A stretch of 64,000 nt of DNA from Pleurotus djamor. Its lineage: Eukaryota; Basidiomycota; Agaricomycetes; Agaricales; Pleurotaceae. The stretch spans positions 1-64,000 of the forward strand of contig JAPEVF010000216.1 of NCBI GenBank assembly GCA_029747585.1, given 5' to 3'. The notes under the pieces are model-generated. The model was not told the origin of the DNA. It was given only the letters and a program-made list of their open reading frames with translations, and ran no database searches. Below, piece by piece: positions 44,192 through 56,408 of this stretch; position 1 is the stretch's first letter; each line of letters opens with the position of its first letter. A program made the position numbers and the translations under genes.

Positions 44192-46991
44192 ATGATCATC
44201 TCGGAAAGCAAGTCCAGCTCCCCGACATCCCCTCTTCCTCCCGCCTTTGCCCAGCGGCAGCAAAGGCCAACCAAAGCTCCTATCATCTCCTATTCCCCTT
44301 ATCAGGAACAGCTTTCATGCTTTGGACTCGAACATGGAGTACTTATCATGACCTCTTACCCCATCTTACTGGAGACCTCTTCAACTGATTCAATTCCTCG
44401 TATCTAGTCAAGCTGCCTATGGACCATCATCAGGTACCTCAGCGCCGATTGCTCGGGTTAGGCACGCCCCAAGTTACCGTTGCAACATAGCTCAAAAAGC
44501 CTCGACCCCGCCCGCTCCGTCCAACATCCCTCCTTCGATCAAGATCCATCCATACAATTACTTATCTCCTCTGGTCCTGGGGCGTACCAGGTACCAAACC
44601 TTCGTATCTTCAACTAGATCACACCTCTTTTGTTGTTTGCTGTTGTCGACAATTGGCCACGTTTCGTCCCCTCGAAACCGCAGACAAAGCTACAGCGCGA
44701 ATAACAAGTTGAAGACCATCGTGTACCAATGTTCATCAAAGACACAACTGACTTTGTCAGTTATGGCCCCCCNAAGAGCTTCAGCCTGGTCAGCCGTACT
44801 CACCATGATGTCTCTCCCATTCCCATGAGGCTCACCCCCATTCTTGCATTTTGAACGCACGTACTAGGCCAATTCGCCGTTCGCTTGTCATGAATGTTTC
44901 CGCGTGCGCTTTCTCCGTTTGCTTTCGCGCAATCACGCAACGTACCTTCCTATCATCGGACTGCTCGATGACGAGATCCATGACGGCACCTCTCTCACCG
45001 ATGGTTAGCCTATTTCTCAAGCCATGACTCATCGCTCTCAACCTAAAAATTCTCTCTACCCGATGCGGCAACCACCTTACGCACCATCGCATCTTCGCGA
45101 ACATACGGATACTTGAATCTCAGCCGCGTTTACTTTGTACAGCTCCTTGCCGTCGGCAGTTTCTGGGGCTCAGAGTACGTTATCCATTTTGTCTGATTTT
45201 GTTTACCGTTCATGTCTTGATGTTGACTTCAATCAGAATCGACATGTTCTGTTCTCTTGATCTAGCCTGTTATCACCCAATCGTCGCCGTTTCCTTGATC
45301 ATCTTCTGCGAGAAAGCGCAAAGGAGTTACAGGCTGTGTTTTGAATTGACATAACCCTTCTCGAGGCGTGCTTCGCGGTCAGGCCACTTCGAGCGACTCC
45401 CTTCTCATCCCTGAACAACGATTCAATCTGCAACGCACCTTCAGGCATCAGGTCCTCGTGCCAACCGAGTAGACGTATCCTCGTTGAGGGATCGAGGAAT
45501 CATCTCCCCATTTCCCCATTACTCTACACTCTCGAGATGCCAGAGCGAATGAGATCCGTTCCAAGACCATTCCTGTCTTGTCGCAGACTCGCAGCACGGC
45601 GTAGCGGAATTCCTCTTCCCAAAAGCAGATCCAGTGGCGTACACCTTTCCGTACACATTGATATCGACCGCATGTCCATTACCATGGACGTACACAAGAC
45701 CCCCTTGTACCATATGCACTTCACACGTTCCTCATGCTCTCGAAACGTATACTTCGATAACCCTCACAGTGAGTTCTATTCAATTTGGACCACACATGTC
45801 TACTTCTTACATACAACGCAGGAGGTAGCCCTGTCTCCCTTGGAGAACGTCATCTCAACCCTAGTTCTTATACAATCGCAATACACTACCCTCAATCCAA
45901 TGAATTGAATGAACACCGCCGTACCTTCATGCTTCACGCGGTGTCCATCGTGGACTCCCCACTTCCCACACGCACTTTGCACGCACCCACACATTCAAAA
46001 ATTTAAACTCCAGGTCCACTATGGACTGACATCTCGCATCAGAAAGTGGTCCCCACCCGTTACCATGAAACGCTATTACATCTATAGGGTCGACTAGTGG
46101 CCGTTACGAACCCACGATAATATTCTCATCAAGCATCAAGCTCCAAATCCATGGCGTCAACGCATCAACTGACCTTAAGGACCGGACCATCGCGGACCCT
46201 GCCCTGAACCACGACATTGTCACGCGAATACAAGATTCGTTCTAACACCATCCTAGATGTAAGTCGAGCTAAACCCGATCGTTCCGATCCGCACTTGGAA
46301 GGACTCATCGACATCACTCAATCCTAGGTGGGGAAAAACCTTTGATGAAGGCTAGGGCTTCAGAAGGAGTGCCGTTCTATCCGTGCGTTTCAGCTTTCTC
46401 CTTCTCAGGTCTAGACATTTCGACCATATGCTCAAAACTGAATTCTTTGCTCCTCATTAGTCGAAGGGGTGTGCGTATCCGCAGTCACCACTTACCTATC
46501 TCTCCGTGAAGCCCAAACCTCCACATCATTTATCCATCTGGAGAAAGCCCAACGAAAGCGATGATGGATAGGGCACATCCCTGTGGCCATCACGTTATGA
46601 TCAAATGTATGTATCTACTTCCTGCATGCCCCCAATCCCGGTAAAGTCGAGCCCAAGGGTACCCGCAAGCAAATCACAGTACATCGCAACCCCCGGCTCA
46701 CCTTCTGACGCCTCCTTCAACGACAACGACGCGCTAGACTTTTTCTGGAATACCAAGCCATTCTTGTTGCTCGTCGACTCGAACGAGGCTCCCATGTATT
46801 CTTCTAGGGGTAGGCAAAGGGCGAGTAATTGGAATTCTTCTACGCCCATTTCCGCGGAATTTAGTCTTTCTGCTTTATCCATAGGTGCCTGTTTCAGCTG
46901 GGCACCTTTCCTACCAGTACGCCGTTGGAGTCAACATTGTCTGTTTGGGTTAGACCCGATGAGTCTCTTCCCAAGGCTACGGATCAATTGA
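44192..46991 (+). other. Unrecognised coding-like region
   Basis: Several plus-strand stretches read like real exons but I cannot name a family. These are MIISESKSSSPTSPLPPAF (44,192), GPSSGTSAPIARVRHAPSY to LSPLVLGRTR (44,420-44,590), KDTTDFVSYGPPKSFSLVS (44,738-44,810), YGYLNLSRVYFVQLLAVGS (about 45,105-45,165) and SDASFNDNDALDFFWNTKP (46,705-46,765). There is an N at 44,773. They may be one long multi-exon gene or a decaying one. Low-complexity proline and serine runs make chance open frames more likely here. Confidence 0.3.
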
Positions 46992-47974
46992 TCTCTGGCC
47001 AACTGCATCTCACCTTCGCGGCTCCTCGTCAACTATACATATTCACCCACCTTGCCAATGCCTCGCCCCTACTGGCTCTCTGGCTCTCTGGCCCTCTGAC
47101 TTGACACGGAGTTAACTCTTCCAATCGCACAATTTCGGGCACTTTGTGTAGCTAGCCGAAAGTGCGAAGACTTTGGGTGGACCTCGGTGAATTTAGCAAA
47201 ATTCAAGGAAGGCGAAGCTACTCGGACGATATTCCCAGAAAACCTCCGTACTCTGTGTCTCTATTCTGAAAATATTCTGAAAAGTGTTTAACCGTTCACT
47301 TACATACAGAGTGACTATGCATGAGAAGTCCGGCATAAGTAAGTCGGCGAAATGCTCTTTGAGAGAGATCAAAGCTACCACGACACCATGGAGGACTCGT
47401 TTCAAATTCCATCGAGTTTTCTTCTGGGACGCGCTGACAACGATTCTCCTGGCGATCTCCTGTCCTGCGATCATGTGATGACCGTGCGGAACTGTGCCTA
47501 TCGAAAGAGAAGATTCAGCTTGACTTCAACGTTTCAACTTGCAGTGACTCCAGAGTCCAAATCAATTGTATCCATCGGGCTCCTCACGTGTCTCTGCGAC
47601 CCAAGATGCCTCACGCAGGCCGTATTTTGAACGAACGAGATTCGAACGAGCTGACTGAAGAAGTTCACGATTGCCCTTAGCACGCATGAGGACCACGAGT
47701 CGGTGACGGATAATGCATGGTTTCGACACAAAGTGATGGAAGTCAAAGTGATGGAGTCGGTGCCCTCTTTGACTGTGTAAAACCTGGAGGTCAGTTCATG
47801 GCGTTCTCGGGTGACCTAGGCTCATATCTTTCCATTGGTATTCAGTATCCTACGCAATACATACTACACAAAGCGGCCCGGGCGGGAGGTCGCGCTGTGA
47901 AAAGTTTTTAAAAGCACCGGCCGAACCTGAACTCAGCGTCATTGGCCTCGAGGCGTGTTCATCTTTCGACCGTC
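46992..47974. other. Gap before the intact F-box gene
   Basis: No gene is seen. The last 100 bases are homologous to the 5' flank of the truncated F-box copy (18,550-18,640). Confidence 0.5.
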
Positions 47975-49582
47975 ATGACAATCAGTATCGTCGAATGGCT
48001 GCAGTCGAGCATCCCCAACATCCGTGACATCGACCAGAAAATCCAAGATCTACCAGATGATATCGCTTTTCTACGGCGCGCTCGCAAATCTCGTCTTCTG
48101 ACGGGCACGATCGTCGCAGAGTTTCCCGAAGACCTCTTATGCATGATATTCGGCCTAATATCCCACGATTTCGATGGAACAGTGTCTATCGTCAAGAACA
48201 CCCTCGCTGTCACGCAGGTGTGTCGGCGATGGCGAACAGCTGCACTCGATTTCCCCAAAATGTGGTCCTGCATATTTAGCCACAAGAACCAGAAAATCGC
48301 CGATCTCTGGCTAAGCCGTGCCGGAGCAATCACGCCTTTGCGAATAATGACCGCCTCGGAGCCTTACAACTCACATGAGAGTGTTCAGCATATCCTCTCT
48401 CAATACGCCTCGCGCTTGAAAGAGATTAGTCTTCGACCGCCGACCGCTCTCGATGATCTGGAGCTACAGGTTCCTCTCCTCGAGAGGCTGACACTTTGTG
48501 GTTTCAGAGGGCCTGGGTATCAGATCAGTCATCTCCTTTCCTCGGGAGCGGCATCCGGAGCTTCGTTGCGCTACCTTTACTCATTCAATTGCTCCTTCAG
48601 CTTCAATCAGCCGTTCTTCTCTCGTCTTCGCTCCTTGATTCTCCGGTACCCGAACCCAGTTCCCTTACCTGACATGATTAACGCCCTTCGGCGAATGGAA
48701 GAGCTTGAAGTGCTATTACTGGCCCACGCTGTAGACAAGTACGAAGAAGAGGATCCGAGTTTAAAGATCGTTCTCCCCAGGTTAACCACTTTACACATCA
48801 GGGAGCAGCGGATTTCTACACTGTTGATCCTACTGCGTCTTATCTACAGCCCAACCTTAAACTCTTTCAAGGCCCAAGTCAGCGGTGAACATCCCCCAAC
48901 GAATGACGTCCGGGAATTGGCTCGTCTCGCATACGGGCTCATTCCCACTACCCAACCATGGAAAGTGTGTTTTGACATCTTGCTATCACCTTGGAGTTGG
49001 GCGCCGGTTCGAATGATGGTCAAGGTGTGGCCGGACTCCGCCAAATACCCCACTCAACTCCCCCATGATCCTCCCTTTACTGTCACCGTTACTGATTCGA
49101 GGACCTGCCAAAATGCATTCACATTGTCTTCGTTGATCCCACTATCCTCCACGCCAGTCTCCCTTTATTTCACCGACGAAACCTTTAATTCGGATAAAAA
49201 GGTTTATACTTCTTTGGGGCCTTTCTTCAACCATCGCCCATTTGAGGAGGTCCTTGTTGAAGAGGGCTCCTACCCATGTTTTCTGGAGCTTCTGGGACCC
49301 CCTCAAGATGGCTTGTTTTTCTTCCCTTCCTTGAAGCATCTCGGTTGGATTGAGCGTGACCATACAATTTGTTGGGATAACGCTGGGCTCCAATTAAAGG
49401 AAGCTTTGCGAGCGCGCGGAAAGATTGGCCTCGGACTTGATACGCTCAGGATATTTTTGAACTCTTCGATATTGGAGCCTGGACGACATCTTTCGGAATT
49501 GCAGACGTTCTGCGCAGGGAAGCTGGACTTGCAATTCGTGTGGTCTAATAGGATGCCCGCCGTTGAGGAAGACTTTTATTGA
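47975..49582 (+). CDS. F-box/LRR-type protein, intact
   Basis: This is a single-exon gene of 535 residues. I chose the ATG of MTISIVEWLQSSI, which is conserved in the truncated copy. The N-terminal coiled segment (IDQKIQDLPDDIAFLRRARK) is followed by the F-box near residues 55-110 (IVAEFPEDLLCMIFGLIS, then VTQVCRRWRTAALDFPKMW). Leucine-rich repeats follow (LLERLTLCGF, LPRLTTLHIREQRI). It probably recruits an unknown target to an SCF ubiquitin ligase. Confidence 0.88.
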   Translation: MTISIVEWLQSSIPNIRDIDQKIQDLPDDIAFLRRARKSRLLTGTIVAEFPEDLLCMIFGLISHDFDGTVSIVKNTLAVTQVCRRWRTAALDFPKMWSCIFSHKNQKIADLWLSRAGAITPLRIMTASEPYNSHESVQHILSQYASRLKEISLRPPTALDDLELQVPLLERLTLCGFRGPGYQISHLLSSGAASGASLRYLYSFNCSFSFNQPFFSRLRSLILRYPNPVPLPDMINALRRMEELEVLLLAHAVDKYEEEDPSLKIVLPRLTTLHIREQRISTLLILLRLIYSPTLNSFKAQVSGEHPPTNDVRELARLAYGLIPTTQPWKVCFDILLSPWSWAPVRMMVKVWPDSAKYPTQLPHDPPFTVTVTDSRTCQNAFTLSSLIPLSSTPVSLYFTDETFNSDKKVYTSLGPFFNHRPFEEVLVEEGSYPCFLELLGPPQDGLFFFPSLKHLGWIERDHTICWDNAGLQLKEALRARGKIGLGLDTLRIFLNSSILEPGRHLSELQTFCAGKLDLQFVWSNRMPAVEEDFY

Positions 49583-49779
49583 AAACGTCAACCTACTATC
49601 CATCATCCATGATTCTCGGCTCAGAGGATGCGTCCGCCTTCTCATCACCGGCTCTGACCTCTCCAAGTCTCATTTGTCTCGCGAAAGATTCGCCGCATCG
49701 TTTCCATCGACATTCAAAAAGCAAACCACTGCATCTTAGAGCTAGCGTGTGTCATGTATCAAAAGCAACAATCAACATA

Positions 49780-50256
49780 CTACGCCCTTTCCGTCACGCA
49801 TGCCTGAGTCGCTCCCTCTTTGCGTTTCTCGAGAGCTTCATAATCGTTATAGTAAAAGCCCTCCTTCAGCTCTTGGCCTTGTTTCTCCACTGCATCGCTA
49901 TAGACTTGTTGCTCCTTGATGGCTCCTCCGTCGCCCTTCTCAGGAAGGTCGTTGGGATAATTATCTCGTTCCTCGGTCTCTCGGACTTCTTCGCGCTTCT
50001 CGACGACCTCATAGTCGTTGTAGTAGAAACGCCCCTCAAGTACTTCTTCGCCGCGCTTCTCCAGTACTTCATAGTCATTGTAATAAAATCGCTTCTCTGC
50101 AACCTCCTGAGCCGCTGTCGGACAATGTTAGCCCCAACGTTGTCTACAACGGCCAACAGAAATGGAACACTGACCTCGGTCTACAGCTACAGGTAGTGCG
50201 GCGACGAACGACGAGGCGATGAGGATGGCAGAGGCGATGAAAGAACGGCTCAACAT
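49780..50256 (-). CDS. Secreted Tyr-rich repeat precursor with Lys-Arg sites
   Basis: Two exons (50,256-50,175 and 50,114-49,780) with a 60-base GT-AG intron give exactly 139 codons. Residues 1-20 are a signal peptide (MLSRSFIASAILIASSFVAA). The rest is acidic and repetitive with a period near 20 residues. FYYNDYE occurs at 37-43, 57-63 and 114-120, each followed by V/A, L/V and then EKR (46-48, 66-68, 123-125). Another EKR lies just before copy 1 (34-36). Two decayed units lie between (NYPNDLPEK, VYSDAVEKQ). Lys-Arg is the Kex2 cleavage signal, so this fits the Kex2-processed repeat precursors of fungi, which include pheromones and ustiloxin-type ribosomal peptides. No family name is claimed. 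A structural repetitive secreted protein is the alternative. Confidence 0.82.
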
Positions 50257-51380
50257 TCTGGTTACTGGTCGTATGATACTGGTGGACCAAGCACCTTCAG
50301 CAGACTCATTTATACTGGTGCGACTCTCACCATATACTCCATCTTTCGGCTTTTTTNAACATGATGTTCCTTGCTTTAAGGACATGCAACGCTTCCGCCC
50401 TTCAAATTGTCTGGGGTGCAAGTTTACTTGCATTTCCTCGGTACCCAGTTGCTTGGAGTTTTGGGAAACCCCTCCCAAGTCCCGGCCGCTTAAGTTCCGT
50501 CTCGACGATGGGTGCTACAGTGTCGCGAACAGGCCGTCCAAGACAACTTGATGTTCACGCTACTTCGCGATCTGTTGCTAACTCTTCAACTCGGTCATCG
50601 GTCATCGGAGTCGGGTATGCATCTTCGCTTCAAGCTTCAATCCCTCCACTTTCCAAGACATACTTAACAGGAATGGTACCCACCATAGCACGATGCCTAC
50701 CTCTGGAGTCATGGGTTGATAGCTATGTTCCTGCCCGGCTTCCTGTATGCTTTCTCCTTGTCATCATGAATCAAATCTGACCGTCCGATGTACTTTATCA
50801 GGCCGTACAATGCACCCGTGCCTAATTCTAACTTCCCTCTCTGAAGGTCCTGTCGCTTGGCGGACAGTCAAGTCTCTAATCAGCCTGGAACCATACGGGA
50901 GTTCTAAAGGAATCATGCAATATTCACATCGCCTTCAGTCTTCGATGTTGAAAGTTGTCAGGGTTTGCTAATTAGTACTTGCATAGGTTCCGAACCAACC
51001 GGGGCCGTATCTAGGAGCATCCATCTGGGAATTGGGGGTGGACGTGGGCGAGGACCTTGAGCGGAGTGAATGGGGTCGATACTAAAGTTTGGCGATAATG
51101 ACTGCAGGTTGCGTGTTAGTAAGAATATTGGGCGATGAATAAACTCAAACCGTATACTAAACCCTAGGTCGACGGACGTGCGTGTCCGTCAGTACGACCC
51201 TATCCTGCGACAGGGGCCTCTGATGCTCTTCCTACCGGCTGTCATCGTCCATGGCAGCGCCAGCGCAACGACAGAGCTTTCCCGCTGAAAGCATGCTCGA
51301 AAATTGCTACAGAAAATACCCTTTAAGGCTGTCTCCAGTCGTCTGCTCTCACCTCACTACACTCACATAGAAAACGAACC
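50257..51380. other. Divergent promoter space
   Basis: This lies between the repeat precursor (-) and the subtilase (+). No gene is seen. An N lies at 50,357 in a T-run. Confidence 0.5.
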
Positions 51381-54300
51381 ATGAAGCCTCCATGTTTGCT
51401 CAGCGTTTCGCTGCTACTTTCGACGCTCGGTCTGGGACTTGCTGTCGATCTCGGAGAGCTGGACGACTCGATATACGTTCCTAATGCGTACATGGTGGAG
51501 ATGGATGATCTGGCAACGCTGCAGAGGCGGGATGACGAGGTGCATGTCTCTACTTTTCTAGCTGAAAACGAGGCTAATATTGGAGTTTTGTATGCGCTAG
51601 CCTATACACGACTATGTTTATCGACATATGCGGCGGAGGGGGATAGGCTTTGATGTAAAGCACGAATACAATGCTCCAGACATCATGGTGGGAGCTTCGA
51701 TGAGGTTACAAGTACGTCGTCATCCATTCTCCTTCATCATGTGCGCCCTAATTTCTTTCCTCAACCAAGTCCGCAGACGTGAGTAATAGACCCTCGAGAC
51801 CGCCGTTTTCTGAGTCTCAACTGCTGCTTAGGACATTCATTCAATTTCAAACATACCTGGCGTCAGGCATGTCCAGCCTGTACTACGTATACGCCGCCCA
51901 ACGTCAGTTCTTCCACCTCCGTCATCAGCCTTCTTTTATCTTAGGTTATGTCAATAGACCTATCACAGACATTCCCGTCACTGGTCCAGAAGACCCACAC
52001 GTACCCTCAAACGCTCTAAGCACACATATAATGACAGGCGTTGATAAGGTCAACGCGCAAGGGTATTTCGGGAAAGGCGTACGCATAGGGATCGTCGACA
52101 CAGGAATAGACTACACACATCCTTTCCTGGGCAAGAAATTGGGAAAGGGAAACAAAGTCATTGGGGGTTATGATTTTGTTGGAGATCGGTATAATGGCAC
52201 GAACGAACCGGAACCAGATGATGATCCATTGGATCAGTAAGTCCAACTAGACGTCTCTCGAGCCTATTGCTGAATAGTGCTGCAGGTGCTCGGGACATGG
52301 AACACACGCGGCTGGTATCATTGGTGCAAACCCCGGGAATCCGTTTGGTATCCAAGGGGTGGCGTATCAAGCTTCGCTTGCTTCATACAGAGTGTTTGGA
52401 TGTAATGGTTCGACGAGTGATGAACGTAAGTGCTTTCATTCTCTCCCTGATACTGTCCGACTTATCATGACCCTCTGCTCATAGTAATCATTGATGCGCT
52501 GATACGAGCGTATAACGATGGCATGGATGTTATCACGCTATCTCTTGGAGGTGTGGATGGTTGGACGACTGGTGTTGGGTCGGTTGTTGCGAGTAGGATT
52601 GCCCAACATGGGAGAGTCGTCACTGTTGCGGCGGGGAATGGTAAGTCTTTCGCTTCTACGCACGCGTCATTCTATCTGACATCCGCCCTCATTCTAGAGG
52701 GAACCGTTGGCTCGTGGTATACATCAAGCCCCTCCAATGGTCGAGCGACGATATCAGTCGGGAGCGTGGATAAGTGCGTTGTGTCGCCTTCGATAGCTGG
52801 AATGATGTTGTTGACACTGCTTGATACAGCACCGTGATACCTATGCAAAATATCACTGTTCTAGGAGCTGACCACCCTCCGATAGTTCGTCTTTCCCTGC
52901 TTCCAACCTGTCTTCTTCTCTAATAACAAGATTCTTCGCTCTTTAATAGCCATACCTCCAGGCTCTGCCTCTAAATATCCCCAAGGACCTACCTATCTAC
53001 GCCACGTCTACTCAGATATCTAATAAGAACGATGCTTGCGAGCCTCTTCCCCCATCAACGCCTGATTTGTCGGGGTATGCCGTCGTTATACATCGTGGAG
53101 GATGCTACTTTGTACGTCCTTATCTACCTCTCTCTGGTTCGTTCCTCACCGTGAACCTTGCGTCGTTGCGTTTGTCTTCTTGCAGACTCAGAAACTGGAT
53201 AATGCGGCTAAGTTCGGAGCAAAGACATTTCTGGTATACAAGTTCGTTAACCATTTCCCTCTACTTCGGAGTGCCGCTGCTCATTTCTTTCCTTTCAAAG
53301 CTCGGACGACGGAGAGTTTTCTGGTATCGCTGTCGGGAATTACACAGCTGTCCTTATAACGGCTGATGATGGTAAATGGGTAAGTTTCCCCCAACCATTC
53401 GTTCCCATCCCTTTTCTCACCGCTCTCCAGCTTGTCAACCAATTTATCGCCAAAACCCCAATCCTCCTTCACTTTCCACCTGAGGGTGCCCCACATAACA
53501 TCCCAGATCCCAAAGGCGGGCTCACATCGTCGTTTTCGTCTTATGGCCCGACGTACGATATGTACTTCAAACCCGCGTTGGTAGCACCGGGAGGGAATAT
53601 TCTCTCGACCTTCCACACGAAGAATGGAAGTTGGGCTGTGCGCTCGGGGACGTCGATGTCCGCGCCTTTCGTTGCGGGCGCTGCTGCGTTGTTCTTGGAA
53701 GCAAAGGGTGTGGCGAATGGTGCGGGGGGAAAGAAGAGGAAGGAGGTTGTGGAGTCGATGAGGGATTTGTTGCAGACGACGGCTGTGGGTGTCCTGGCGA
53801 ATTCTTCGGCGGAGAGTTTGTTCCAGACTGCGACGCAGCAGGGTGCGGGGCTTATACAGGTGGACAGGGCGATCGCGACGAAGACGATTGTGAGGCCTGG
53901 ACAGTTGATGTTGAATGATTCGGTTAATTTTGTTCCGGAGTGAGTTGGTTCTTTGTGCTTTTGTTGTGTGGAGGCTGATCTCGAGGTTAGGCATACTATT
54001 ACCGTTACGAATACGCATACGGTACCCGTTTCTTATGAACTTTTTCACGTTCCGGCTGGGACGGCGTTGACGATACAACCTGTAAGCTTCCCTCTTCTCC
54101 CTTGTTCAATCACTTGACGCGAACCCTTGCCGCAGAATTCGAGCGAAGCTTCATTAGCCCCCGTCCCAATCATTCCTTCCTTCGCAAACGTTGCTATCAC
54201 TCCGGACACTCTCTACCTCCTGCCAGGCGAAACCGTCCAAGTGGCACTTTCATTCACCCCACCAGCCGACGTGGATGTGAAACGACTACCCGTTTATTCG

Positions 54301-55012
54301 GGGTTCATCCAGCTTGTCTCGCCGGAAGAGACGTTGAAGGTGACGTACCTGGGTGCGGTGGGGTCGTTGAGAGAGAAATCGATCATAGATAGGACCGAGA
54401 CGTTCTTTGGACCTGGGGTGCAGTTGCCCATTACGCTGGACGCAGATGGGCTGCCCCAGTTGGATGAGTGGGGATATTCGATGGCTGAGCATGACTTCCC
54501 TTCGATTGCGTATAGGTGAGCTTTTCTCTCACAACGATGCAATCATTTTGATTGCTAACGACTCATTTTTNGTCGGGTAGACTGACGTTTGGATCGCCGC
54601 TTGTTCGGATTGATCTTGTGGATAAGAATTTTTCGCTTACGACGCAGATGAGGAGACGTTCGGCGATGTGGTATGATGAAGAGGTAGATGACAAGGTCCC
54701 GACGGTTGGGCCGTTGCAATCTCTGAGCTATACCCCTCGGAATGGGTATGACACGGTGGGTCCCCCCTCTTCCGTCGCCCCCTTCTGCTCTTGCTTACCC
54801 GCTCGGTTGTCAATTCACAGGAGCCTAGCCTCAATGGATACAATCATTATACATTCAGAGGCCTCTTTGCCAACCGAACGAGGGTGGAAAACGGTCAGTA
54901 TCGTATATTGCTACGCACGCAGAGGGTGACGGGGGCGAAGAATGTGGATGCTGATATCGAAAGTTGGTTAAGCCCCGTTATCAACGTGAACTATGCCTCC
55001 ATGTCGCTATAA
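51381..55012 (+). CDS. Secreted subtilisin-like serine protease (S8A, Vpr type)
   Basis: This is a multi-exon extracellular endopeptidase. A signal peptide (MKPPCLLSVSLLLSTLGLGL) is followed by an I9-like propeptide (PIHDYVYRHMRRRGIGFDVK, after an intron). The catalytic triad is Asp in GIVDTGIDYTHP, His in GHGTHAAGI and Ser in SGTSMSAPFVAGAAALF. The oxyanion segment is VVTVAAGN. A PA (protease-associated) domain is inserted between His and Ser (YAVVIHRGGCYF, KFGAKTFLVY). A C-terminal Fn3-like region follows (LLPGETVQVALSFTPPADV) and the gene ends NVNYASMSL. An N at 54,572 lies in an intron. It probably scavenges protein or processes secreted enzymes. Confidence 0.92.
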
Positions 55013-56405
55013 TTATAATTGGGACCAGTGTTGACGGAGGTTGAGAGGCATCTAATACATGGACACGCATTCCGACTGACCGCTTCTTCAACTTCCCCAC
55101 TCAGGGGCTTTGGAAGGCCGGCCTCCGTGTGTTGAAGATTTACTTATCTCAGGCTCCACGTTCAGGACCGTATCACAGTGAGCTCACCTCTCCAATCTCT
55201 CTGGCTTTCTGCGGACGTAGGTGGCCATCAGCAAAAACAAAGGTCCCGTCCTGGACTCCTGGAAGTAAGTTGTCTGGCTACTTGAAGCCGACTGTCCATG
55301 GTTTCCCCACTCGGCTCGGAGAACAGGCTTGATCATGGGGGATCCGGGGCGAAGCTTGTTTATCCCCGCATGCGGCATGAGTATGAGAGGAGAACCAGCC
55401 AGACACGCGCGGAGACTCTAACCAGAAGTTGAGTAATCGACTCAGTTCCGTCCGATACTAGGGCGTCAGGCTTCAAAGCTTCAAGCTTCAAGTTCGAGAA
55501 TCGATGTCGGCGTCGACTTGGAACTTCGTTGTATGGCATAACACTTTTTTCCGCACAGTGCCACATAGTTGCAATTTCCTAAGGTCCTCGCGCTCGCCGA
55601 TCTGCCAGCGGAGGAACTAAGGATTATTAATGTTATTAATGACCCAAGTGGTAAGTACATATACGTTTGTAATAAATGACGTAGAAGGGGGGGGGTTCAA
55701 GGTATGAGGCTGAGGAGACATTCTATAACGCCGCCCATGGATTCGGGGGTTTGCCAGCCTTTTGGTTGCGGTTGCGTTTGAGGTTGTGTGAGGGTGTGAG
55801 CTTTGGGATTTTTGGAGGTGGCGGTGGAGGAAGTGATTGTGGACGTGGAGGAACGGGAGAGGACATATGTGATTGTTGCGGATGATGAAGACAAGGGAAG
55901 GCAGTCGAAGTTGATGCGGATCGAAACGCAGCCGAGGAAGGAAGGCCAAAAGTTGACGAGAGCAGAAACGTGACAAGAAGCAAGAAAAATTAGCGAAGGT
56001 GACAGCTTACACAGATCAAAGACATACCGAAGTAATGTAAACCGACTGCTTGAACGTTGAACGTGAACGATCAATTCGAAGTATTCCGCTCACTACGTCC
56101 CAAGGCTGCGCCGGAAATACCTATCAAGGCTCGGCTAAAAACAAAGAGCGAGAAGGTGGCAACATTAGAAGCTGCCTTCGAAAGAGATATCGGGCGGAAT
56201 TTGATCAAGGTGTTGTATATTATTTAATCTTGACTCGAACGAGTATTCTTTATGGCGTATTTGGCAAGTGGCATTGAACGTTTGAACTACGATATCGACA
56301 GGAAGGGGAGGGTACTCAACCAGTCAGGCGGCTACGTCGCATTTGCCCATCACCACATAGAGGGCACTTAGTGACCATTTCCTCATAGGTAGGCTGGTTA
56401 CCAGC
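55013..56405. other. Gap after the subtilase
   Basis: No supported gene. A minus-strand open frame at 55,697-56,074 is Ser/Thr-rich with a hydrophobic stretch and could be a small secreted protein, but start, introns and family are unclear. A G-run lies at 55,686. Confidence 0.4.
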
Positions 56406-56408
56406 CTA
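56390..56408. repeat. Perfect 8-base palindromic hairpin
   Basis: TAGGCTGG-TTA-CCAGCCTA. It overlaps the stop codon of the neighbouring minus-strand gene. It resembles the near-palindrome inside the 33-base repeats (AGGTTGGTTTCCAGCCT). Confidence 0.8.

Noticed and set aside
45519..45908. Overlapping open frames on both strands around 45.5-45.9 kb
   Set aside because: They have similar length in several frames, no domain signal, and pyrimidine-rich composition that makes chance open frames common.
47942..47974. Upstream TTG start for the intact F-box gene
   Set aside because: A TTG start is not expected in a nuclear fungal gene; the ATG at 47,975 is conserved in the truncated paralogue.
51381..55012. 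Subtilase as the Kex2 enzyme for the neighbouring repeat precursor
   Set aside because: It has the S8A layout with a PA insert and Fn3-like tail. It lacks the P domain and C-terminal membrane anchor of Kex2.
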